A stretch of 64,000 bases of DNA from Pseudomonas sp. WJP1 (GTDB lineage Bacteria; Pseudomonadota; Gammaproteobacteria; Pseudomonadales; Pseudomonadaceae): positions 3,894,501 to 3,958,500 of the forward strand of contig NZ_CP110128.1 in NCBI RefSeq assembly GCF_028471945.1. Direction: 5' to 3'. The translations under genes and the position numbers were made by a program. Shown here piece after piece: positions 17,817-25,212 of this stretch. The notes under the pieces are model-generated. The model was not told the DNA's origin. It searched no databases and saw only the letters and a program-made list of their open reading frames with translations. Each line of letters opens with the position of its first letter. Position 1 is the stretch's first letter.

Positions 17817-18194
17817 TCAGGACAGCATTTCCTGCATCAGTTCCTGCAACTTGTCCAGATCGAATGGCTTTTCCAGAATCGGCGCCTTGCGGGTGATCGG
17901 ACTGTCCGTCTCGCGGATTTCCTGGGCGTAGCCGCTGATGAAAATCACCTTGAGCTCAGGCCGCAATTTCACCGCGGGCTCGGCGATCTGGACGCCAGAG
18001 ATCCCGCCGGGCAGGCGGAAGTCGGTGATCATCATGTCCAGGTGGGGTTTGCTGGCGAGGATTTCGAAGGCCTGCTCACCGTTTTCGGCTTGCAGCACCC
18101 GATAGCCCTCCCCCGACAGGTAGGCCGACAGCACCATCAGGATGGAGGGGTCGTCCTCGACGACGAGGACTACATCTTGTGCATCTTCACTCAT
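17817..18194 (-). CDS. Single-domain response regulator
   Basis: A 125-residue stand-alone receiver. It has the acidic pocket VVEDDPS (about 12-17), the phosphoacceptor Asp at about 58 in MMITDFRLPGG, the S/T switch region FISGYA and the Lys in EKPFDLDKL. The ATG at 18194 (MSEDAQDV) was chosen with AAAGG about 7 bases upstream; an earlier ATG at 18263 adds an unrelated leader. With no output domain it is likely a phosphate shuttle or sink for the flanking kinases. It lies 78 bp downstream of a receiver-kinase gene on the same strand. Confidence 0.87.
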   Translation of the reverse strand: MSEDAQDVVLVVEDDPSILMVLSAYLSGEGYRVLQAENGEQAFEILASKPHLDMMITDFRLPGGISGVQIAEPAVKLRPELKVIFISGYAQEIRETDSPITRKAPILEKPFDLDKLQELMQEMLS

Positions 18195-18272
18195 GGGAAG
18201 CCTTTGTTCGGTCAATAGCTGCTGAATACGACCCCGGGGTCGATCAGAGGTTGCGTTTATCACACTGTTTTC

Positions 18273-19454
18273 CTACAGCGGCAGACAAACGCGAAACAGG
18301 GCGCCTTCGCCAATCCGGCTCTCGACGGTAATGGTACCGCCATGGGCGGCAACTATCTGTTCGGAAATAAACAACCCCAAGCCCAGCCCGGCGGCGACAT
18401 TGTTGGCCGAGACGCGCTCGAATTGCTGGAATATCCGTTGCTGGTTCTCTTCACTGATGCCAATTCCGTAATCACGGACTTCCACCCGCGCTTCATTGTT
18501 CTCACTGTACACCTTCAGCGAGATCGGGCTCTTGGCGCCGTAACGCAGGGCGTTGGTCAGCAGGTTGGAAATCACCTGTTCAATGCGAAATTCGTCCCAA
18601 TCGCCCATCACCGGTTGCTCGGCATCCAGGCTGACCGACGCCTCGGCGGCTTCAATCTGTTGGGCAAAATTGTGCAGTAAACCGCGAACCAGCGCCGCCA
18701 GGTCAAAGTGTGTCGGGCGGATCGACAACTTGCCGGTACGAATGCGAGACACATCGAGCATGTCTTCGATCAGGCGGATCAGGCTTTTGATCTGCCGCTC
18801 GTCGCGATCGACCATGGCGTGCATCTTGTCCAGGGTGAACGCCGCGGCGTTGTCCCGGGCCAGGTGCATCTTGCGCAACTGGGTTTCAAGAATCAGACCG
18901 TTGAGCGGCGTACGTACTTCATGAGCAACGATGGACATGAAGTCATCGCGCATGCGCACCGCCTGCTCCAGCTCGAGCTGGGTACTGCGCAACTGCTTGA
19001 GCAGCGCTTCCTGCTCCCGACGGCTTTGCTCCAGCGCTTCGACCTGCTGCTTCATGGCCTTGCTCTGCCGGTAGAGGTCGACGAAGACGTTGACCTTGCT
19101 CTTGACCGCCTGGATATCCAGGGGCTTGTGCAGGAAATCGACGGCGCCGCTTTCATAGCCCTTGAACGCGTAGTTCAGTTCACGACCGGCGGCGCTGACG
19201 AACACGATCGGGATGTTGCGGGTCTTTTCCGTGCCACGCATCAACTCGGCCAGCTCGAAGCCATTCATGCCGGGCATCTGCACGTCGAGGATGGCCATGG
19301 CGAATTCGTGTTGCAACAACAGCGACAAGGCCTCGTCTGCCGACAGCGCCTTGTAGACGATGCGATCTTCACGCTTGATCAGCGCTTCAAGTGCCAATAG
19401 GTTTTCTGGCAGATCGTCGACGATCAGCAGTTTGGCCTGGATATTACTTAGCAT
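18273..19454 (-). CDS. Receiver-histidine kinase (REC-HisKA-HATPase)
   Basis: A 393-residue soluble kinase. The N-terminal receiver (about 5-125) has IVDDLPEN, Asp57 in AILDVQMPGMNG and Lys in FLHKPLD. A coiled coil follows (about 130-170). HisKA has His178 in SIVAHEVRTPLNG. The ATPase domain has NLLTNALRYGA, DYGIGI and GLGLGLFISEQIVAAHGG. Its start overlaps the cheB stop codon by 7 bases (ATGCTAA). The receiver-first architecture means it is phosphorylated or allosterically controlled by an upstream kinase, most likely the large three-receiver kinase of the same operon. Confidence 0.88.
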   Translation of the reverse strand: MLSNIQAKLLIVDDLPENLLALEALIKREDRIVYKALSADEALSLLLQHEFAMAILDVQMPGMNGFELAELMRGTEKTRNIPIVFVSAAGRELNYAFKGYESGAVDFLHKPLDIQAVKSKVNVFVDLYRQSKAMKQQVEALEQSRREQEALLKQLRSTQLELEQAVRMRDDFMSIVAHEVRTPLNGLILETQLRKMHLARDNAAAFTLDKMHAMVDRDERQIKSLIRLIEDMLDVSRIRTGKLSIRPTHFDLAALVRGLLHNFAQQIEAAEASVSLDAEQPVMGDWDEFRIEQVISNLLTNALRYGAKSPISLKVYSENNEARVEVRDYGIGISEENQQRIFQQFERVSANNVAAGLGLGLFISEQIVAAHGGTITVESRIGEGALFRVCLPL

Positions 19455-20041
19455 GCGATTCGTTCCAGCTCGACAAGCAAGCGGCCGATGCCGCGTATGG
19501 GGAGTATGTGATCGGGTTGCAGAATATCCAGCGCCGCCTGGGGCATGGTCGCGACCTGGGCCTCGTCCGGGTCCTGGACGATGGTCAACCCGCCCCGCCG
19601 CTTGACCTGGGACATGCCCTTGGCGCCATCCTGATTGGCACCGGTCAGCAACACCGCGGCCAGGTTCGGACCGTAGGCATCGGCGGCGGATTCGAACAGG
19701 TAATCGATGGCCGGCCGCGAGTGATGCACACGGTCCTCCAGGCTCAGGGAAAAGCTGCGGTCCTGCTCAACCGACAAGTGATACCCGGGCGTGGCGAAAT
19801 ACAGGGTTCCGGCTTGCACCGGGGTCTTGTCCATAGCCTCCAGGACCGGCAGCGACACTCGCCGGGCGAAGACTTCCGCCAAGTGGCTACGGCGTTCGGC
19901 CGGCAAGTGCAGGACGACGATGATCGGCAATCCGAAACCCACACGCAGGGGACCCAGGATGTTGAGCAGCGCCTCAACTCCGCCAGCCGATGCGCCGATC
20001 ACAATCGCTTCTATGGAAGGTAAACCCGTTGCGCTGCTCAT
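19448..20041 (-). CDS. Stand-alone CheB methylesterase domain
   Basis: A 197-residue CheB-type glutamyl methylesterase/deamidase domain without the usual N-terminal receiver. The catalytic residues are visible: Ser18 in GASAGG, His45 in VVLHLP and Asp138 in TGANQDGAKG. The ATG at 20041 overlaps the cheR stop codon (ATGA), so the two are translationally coupled. No chemoreceptor, CheA or CheW gene is present nearby. The pair may act on a receptor elsewhere or on a non-chemotaxis partner. Confidence 0.87.
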   Translation of the reverse strand: MSSATGLPSIEAIVIGASAGGVEALLNILGPLRVGFGLPIIVVLHLPAERRSHLAEVFARRVSLPVLEAMDKTPVQAGTLYFATPGYHLSVEQDRSFSLSLEDRVHHSRPAIDYLFESAADAYGPNLAAVLLTGANQDGAKGMSQVKRRGGLTIVQDPDEAQVATMPQAALDILQPDHILPIRGIGRLLVELERIAC

Positions 20042-20871
20042 GATTTGCGATAGATCCGTTCTTGTTTGACCAACGGCGTGAACTGGTTGCCGAAGGCTGA
20101 AAAATCCGGGGTTTCCTTGCTGCCCAGCACCAGGAAGCCGCGGTGGCAAAGCGACTCATGAAACAATCCGAAAGCACGATCCTGGAGTTTTTTATTAAAA
20201 TAAATCAATACATTACGACATGAAATTAACTGAGTTTCTGAAAATACGCTGTCCGTTGCCAGGCTGTGATCGGCAAAGGTGACGTTTTCGCACAGCGACT
20301 TGTCGAAAATCGCGTACCCATAGGCTGCCGTGTAGTAGTCGGCAAAGGAGCACTTGCCCCCGGCCTGCTGGTAGTTGGAAGTGTAGGCGCGGACATTCTC
20401 CATGGAAAAAATCCCCTGCTTGGCTTTTTCCAGCGAGCGCGGATTGATGTCGGTGGCGTAGATAATGGTGCGCTCGAGCAGGCCTTCTTCGCGCAACAGG
20501 ATGGCCATCGAATAGACTTCTTCGCCGGTGCTGCAGCCGGCGATCCAGATCTTGATCGACGGGTAGGTCTTGAGCAACGGTACCACCTCACGGCGGATGG
20601 CCAGGAAGTGCGAAGGGTCGCGAAACATTTCACTGACCGGAATCGTCAGCAATTGCAGCAACTGCATGAACGCCGTCGGGTCGTGCAGGACCTTTTCCTG
20701 CAACGCCGAGATGGTGTTGCACTCGAACTGGCTCAAGGCGTGCGTCACCCGGCGCTTGATCGATGCGCCGGAGTAATCGCGAAAATCGTAGCTGTACTTG
20801 AGGTAGATCGCCTCGATCAACAAGCGCAATTCGATTTCGCTGCTTCGCTCTCCTGGATAATCGCTCTGCAC
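20038..20871 (-). CDS. CheR-type protein methyltransferase
   Basis: A 277-residue S-adenosylmethionine-dependent glutamate methyltransferase. The all-alpha N-terminal domain (about 10-75) contains YDFRDYSGASIKRRV. The SAM-binding core starts near residue 105 with IWIAGCSTGEEVYSMAILL, followed by YATDINPRSLEKAKQGIF and a late SCRNVLIYF motif. It starts with GTG directly after the stop codon of the large kinase (TAAGTG), giving tight coupling. No C-terminal TPR domain is present. The operon order is kinase, cheR, cheB, receiver-kinase, receiver. Confidence 0.88.
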   Translation of the reverse strand: MQSDYPGERSSEIELRLLIEAIYLKYSYDFRDYSGASIKRRVTHALSQFECNTISALQEKVLHDPTAFMQLLQLLTIPVSEMFRDPSHFLAIRREVVPLLKTYPSIKIWIAGCSTGEEVYSMAILLREEGLLERTIIYATDINPRSLEKAKQGIFSMENVRAYTSNYQQAGGKCSFADYYTAAYGYAIFDKSLCENVTFADHSLATDSVFSETQLISCRNVLIYFNKKLQDRAFGLFHESLCHRGFLVLGSKETPDFSAFGNQFTPLVKQERIYRKS

Positions 20872-23800
20872 TTAAATACGTTCCATCTTCGGTAACCACA
20901 CACGAATCAGCGAAAACAGGCGATCGAGGTCGATGGGCTTGGCCAGGTAATCGTTGGCGCCGGCCTGCAGGCAGCGCTCCTGATCGTCCTTCATGGCCTT
21001 GGCCGTCACCGCGATGATCGGCAGTTTGCGCCAGCGCGCCTCCTTGCGGATCAAGGTGGTGGCTTCGAAACCATCCATTTCCGGCATCATCACGTCCATC
21101 AATACCAGATCGATGTCTTCGAATTCATTCAATCGCTCAATCGCTTCACGACCGTTGCGGCCGATGATCACGACAGCGCCCTTTTGCTCCAGCGCGCTGG
21201 TGAGGGCGAAGATGTTGCGCACATCGTCGTCCACCAGCAGTACCTTGCGCCCCTCGAACACCTTGTCGCGGCTGCGGGCGGTCTTGAGCATCTTCTGCCG
21301 GTCATGGGACAACCGCGATTCGACTTTGTGCAGAAAAAGTGTCACTTCGTCCAGCAGGCGCTCGGGAGAGCGCGCGCCCTTGATGATGATCGAGCGCGAA
21401 TAGCGGCGCAGTTCGGCTTCTTCGTCCCGGGTCAGGTTGCGCCCGGTGTAGACGATCACCGGCGGAAACGAGCAGATGTCTTCGGTGGACATGCGCTTGA
21501 GCAGATCGTTGCCGAGCATGTCCGGTAGCTTGAGGTCGATGATCATGCAATCGAACACGGTGGTGCGCAGCAATGCCAGGGCATCCTGCGCCAGGCCGAC
21601 GGCGGTGATCTCGATGTCATCATCGCCGATCAGCCGGGAAATGCTATCGCGCTGCAAGTCGTCGTCCTCGACCAGCAGCACGCGCTTGACCTTCTGGGTC
21701 AGCTTGGCTTCCAGGCGCGCGAACACGTCCTTGAGCTCTTCGCGGGTGGTCGGCTTGACCGCATAACCGATGGCCCCCATGTGCATCGCCGCTTCGACCC
21801 GGTCTTCGACCGAAATCACATGCACCGGAATATGGCGGGTCTCGGCGTGTTCCTTCAGGCGTTGCAGCACCGTCAGCCCGGAATGATCCGGCAGGCGCAT
21901 GTCCAGCAGGATGGCGTCCGGTATGAATTGCGTGGCCAGGTCGTAGCCTTCGTCGGCACCGTGGGCCACCAGGCACTGGTAACCCAGTTCATGGGCGAGG
22001 TCATAGAGGATGTGCGCAAAATTCGGCTCGTCCTCCACCACCAGGATGCACCGCACGGTGAAGGGTGCCTTGAGGCGGTCATCCGCGAACCGAGCAATCT
22101 CCGGGACCACCGCTGGCGCAATCGCGCTGGGGGCGGCCTGGGTTGGCGTGAGGACCGGCGAGGCGCGCAACGGCTCCACGGGCTCATCACCCGGTTCGAC
22201 GTACTGCTGCGGCAGCACCAGGCTGAACTGGCTGCCCTGCCCCGGCGTGCTGGCGACATTGATCGAGCCGCCGAGCAGCGCGGCCAGGTCACGGGAAATC
22301 GACAGGCCCAGCCCGGTGCCGCCGTAACGCCGATTGGTGGTGCCATCGGCCTGGCGAAAGGCTTCGAAAATACTTTCCTGTTGATCGTCGGCAATACCGA
22401 TACCCGAATCGCTGACGATAAAGGCAATGCCTTCGTTCGGCGCTGCGGTCACGGTCAGGGCGACCCGCCCTTTCTCGGTGAACTTCACGGCATTGGAGAG
22501 CAGATTCTTGATGATCTGCTCCACGCGCTGGCGGTCGGTGAACATCATGGTTGGCGCACCGTCCTGCAACTCGACCTGGAAGTCCAGCTGCTTGTCCGCC
22601 GCCAACGGCTGGAACATCCCGCGCAAGCCGTCCACCAGGCGCGCCACGCTGGTGTTTTCCGGGCGTATCTCCAGTTTGCCGGCTTCGACCTTGGAGATAT
22701 CGAGAATGTCGTTGATCAGGTTGAGCAGGTCGTTGCCGGCCGAATAGATCGACTCGGCAAACTTGACCTGTTCGGCACTCAGGTTTTCCTGCGGGTTTTC
22801 CGCCAGCAACTTGGCCAGGATCAGCGAACTGTTCAACGGCGTGCGCAGCTCGTGGGACATGTTGGCAAGGAATTCGGATTTGTATTTGCTCGAACGCTGC
22901 AATTCTTCGGCGCGCTCTTCGAGCTGGGCCTGGGCCTGGTTGAGCTCGGTGTTCTTCAGGTCCATGGCATCGCGCTGATCGGCCAACACCTGCGCCTGTT
23001 CGGCGAGTTGTTCGTTGGTCTGTTCCAGCTCGACCTGCTGGGTTTCCAGGTGTGCCTGGGATTCCTTGAGCACCCTTGATTGCTCTTCAAGCTCTTCGTT
23101 GGCGGTCTTGAGCTCTTCCTGCTGCACCTGCAACTCTTCGTTGAGTTGCTGGGTTTCGGCGAGCACTTCCTGCAAACGTTGGCGATAACGCGCCGCCTCG
23201 ATGGAGGTACCGATATTGCCGGCAATGAGTTCCAGCAAATCGATGTCGCGGTCGGTCAGCGGGCGCAGGAAGCCCAGCTCGATGACGCCATTGACCCGCT
23301 CGTCGTCGCTGGTCGGCACCACCAGCACACTGCGCGGCAAACCTTCGCCGAGACCGGAACTGACCTTGAAATAGTCGCCGGGCACATCGTCCAGGCGAAT
23401 CAGGCGGGCCTGTTGCGCCACCTGGCCGACAATGCCTTCGTCGCTGTAGATCTGCTGCTCACGCTCCTGCTGCTCGCGGGAAAACCCGTAGGACGCCACG
23501 CGACGCAGACCGCCGTGTTCTTCGCGCACATAAATGGCCGCCACGGCAGTGCCCAGGTACTGCGCGCAGAACTGCAGGATATTGCGGCCCAGCAAGTTGA
23601 GCGACAGTTGCCCCAACACTTGCTCGGCCAGTTGGGTCTGGCCATTGCGCAGCCAGGCCTGTTGCTCCAGGCGCTGGGCGCTGGCCAGTTGCGCCGCCAA
23701 TGTCCCTGCGTAGCTTTGCGACAGATTGACCAGGTCGCGGCGGCCGATGTACGCCAGCAACCCGCTGATACCGGCAATGAACAACAGGTACAGGGTGATG

Positions 23801-24360
23801 CTCCAGATCGTGGTACGGCGCACTTCCTCGTTACGCGTGGCGCGCAACTGCTGCTCCATGTCGATCACGTCTTCGTACTGCTTGCGGATCTCATCGGTCA
23901 GGCGCTTGCCTTTGCCGGCCCTGACCGCCCCACGGTAGTCACCGTTGCTGCGCTGCAGCTCGATCATCGATTGCGCGTAACCGGCCCACTCCTGCTGCAG
24001 GGATTCGAGCCTGTGCAAGCGGTCGGTCTGGACCGGGTTGTCGGCGGTCAGTTCGAGCAAGGTCCTGAGCACGACCGCGATGCGTGGTCTGGCCGTTTCA
24101 TAGGGTTCGAGAAATTTATCGTCGCTGGTGAGCAGGTAACCGCGCATGCCGGTTTCCAGGTCGACCGTCAGCTTGACCGCCTCATTGGCGTTATTGATCA
24201 CCCGGTCGGTGTGCTCGACCCACTGGATCGTCGACAGCAAGTAAGTGATCAGCGACACGAAAAACACCGCACTGATGGCGCCGACGCCCAGCGGCAGGCC
24301 GATGTTGCGGCTCAGGAGCTTGCGAAATCGCTGCTCATCAACCGAAGACTCAGAGGTCAT
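20872..24360 (-). CDS. CHASE3-GAF hybrid histidine kinase with three receivers
   Basis: An 1162-residue membrane sensor kinase. TM1 (about 22-42) and TM2 (about 186-205) bracket a periplasmic CHASE3 domain containing ETGMRGYLLT. A GAF domain follows (about 240-395). A long coiled coil (about 395-495) is rich in EEL and EQ heptads. HisKA has His503 in MSHELRTPLNSSLIL; the ATPase domain shows NLLSNAVKFTEKG, DSGIGI and GTGLGLSISRDLA. Three C-terminal receivers carry LLDMRLPDHSG, IIDLKLPDMLG and LMDVMMPEMDG. The ATG at 24360 (MTSESS) has AAGG 8 bases upstream. It is the first gene of the minus-strand operon and probably its main signal input. Confidence 0.9.
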   Translation of the reverse strand: MTSESSVDEQRFRKLLSRNIGLPLGVGAISAVFFVSLITYLLSTIQWVEHTDRVINNANEAVKLTVDLETGMRGYLLTSDDKFLEPYETARPRIAVVLRTLLELTADNPVQTDRLHRLESLQQEWAGYAQSMIELQRSNGDYRGAVRAGKGKRLTDEIRKQYEDVIDMEQQLRATRNEEVRRTTIWSITLYLLFIAGISGLLAYIGRRDLVNLSQSYAGTLAAQLASAQRLEQQAWLRNGQTQLAEQVLGQLSLNLLGRNILQFCAQYLGTAVAAIYVREEHGGLRRVASYGFSREQQEREQQIYSDEGIVGQVAQQARLIRLDDVPGDYFKVSSGLGEGLPRSVLVVPTSDDERVNGVIELGFLRPLTDRDIDLLELIAGNIGTSIEAARYRQRLQEVLAETQQLNEELQVQQEELKTANEELEEQSRVLKESQAHLETQQVELEQTNEQLAEQAQVLADQRDAMDLKNTELNQAQAQLEERAEELQRSSKYKSEFLANMSHELRTPLNSSLILAKLLAENPQENLSAEQVKFAESIYSAGNDLLNLINDILDISKVEAGKLEIRPENTSVARLVDGLRGMFQPLAADKQLDFQVELQDGAPTMMFTDRQRVEQIIKNLLSNAVKFTEKGRVALTVTAAPNEGIAFIVSDSGIGIADDQQESIFEAFRQADGTTNRRYGGTGLGLSISRDLAALLGGSINVASTPGQGSQFSLVLPQQYVEPGDEPVEPLRASPVLTPTQAAPSAIAPAVVPEIARFADDRLKAPFTVRCILVVEDEPNFAHILYDLAHELGYQCLVAHGADEGYDLATQFIPDAILLDMRLPDHSGLTVLQRLKEHAETRHIPVHVISVEDRVEAAMHMGAIGYAVKPTTREELKDVFARLEAKLTQKVKRVLLVEDDDLQRDSISRLIGDDDIEITAVGLAQDALALLRTTVFDCMIIDLKLPDMLGNDLLKRMSTEDICSFPPVIVYTGRNLTRDEEAELRRYSRSIIIKGARSPERLLDEVTLFLHKVESRLSHDRQKMLKTARSRDKVFEGRKVLLVDDDVRNIFALTSALEQKGAVVIIGRNGREAIERLNEFEDIDLVLMDVMMPEMDGFEATTLIRKEARWRKLPIIAVTAKAMKDDQERCLQAGANDYLAKPIDLDRLFSLIRVWLPKMERI

Positions 24361-24601
24361 AGTCAAGCCTTGTTGAACGGATGAAACCAAGGAGTTTGCC
24401 CCAAAACTGACGCACCAATCGAATTTTCTCACAGGGTTGGCCGCAAAATGCACAACGCAGCGGTTATCCTTTGCCCATACGCGTGCCGCCCCTTCTTTTT
24501 ATAGCCTATGGGGAACTTGTAGGGACCCGTCACTTACTCATGCAAGAGAGCCGGCGATTCTGAACGGCGAAAAACCCACCCACCCTTCAGAGAACACCAT
24601 C

Positions 24602-24961
24602 ATGAGCGCCAACGCCCCCTCCCTCCTCGTCGTCGAAGACGATGCCATCGTGCGCATGTTGATTGTCGACGTACTGGAGGAATTGGAGTTCAAGGTCCTG
24701 GAGGCGGATGGCAGTGAAAAGGCGCTGGAGTTCCTCAAGGACCAAGGCCAGCACATTGACCTGATGATGACCGATGTCGGGCTGCCGATCATGGACGGCC
24801 GGGAACTGGCCAACGAGGCGCGCAAACTGCGTCCCACCCTACCAATCCTGTTCGCCAGCGGTTATGCCGAAAACATCGAAGTGCCCGAAGGCATGCATCT
24901 TATTGGCAAACCGTTTTCCATCGATCAGTTGCGGGACAAGGTCAAGGGCATCCTTGGCTGA
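24602..24961 (+). CDS. Single-domain response regulator
   Basis: A 119-residue stand-alone receiver with VVEDDAIVR, phosphoacceptor Asp in LMMTDVGLPIMDG, FASGYAEN and GKPFSIDQL. It is transcribed divergently from the large CHASE3-GAF kinase. It resembles the receiver of hybrid kinases more than classical CheY. The start at 24602 (MSANAPS) was chosen over upstream in-frame starts because these would overlap the kinase promoter and start region. It is probably a phosphoryl-transfer partner of the adjacent kinases. Confidence 0.87.
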   Translation: MSANAPSLLVVEDDAIVRMLIVDVLEELEFKVLEADGSEKALEFLKDQGQHIDLMMTDVGLPIMDGRELANEARKLRPTLPILFASGYAENIEVPEGMHLIGKPFSIDQLRDKVKGILG

Positions 24962-25212
24962 GCCACTTGCAATCCTGCGCAAATGAATATCCGCTTGGCG
25001 TTGATTACTTTGCTATAGCCGGCCAGAAACCTGGCCGCGTTAACATCTAGCACTTCAAGGAAACAAAAAGCACAACATACCCTCTGGCCATCTTTATGTC
25101 GCCAGCCCTACTCTGCTTCGAAAATGTCATAGACATCAATCACAACCAACAGCCGCCTTTTATTTCATAAACCCGCGCCGACCTGCGCAATCATCAGAAA
25201 AAGGATTTATTG

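Noticed and set aside
23080..24384. A 434-codon frame opposite the CHASE3-GAF kinase
   Set aside because: The kinase domains are unambiguous; the opposite frame encodes Gln/Leu/His-rich sequence without motifs.
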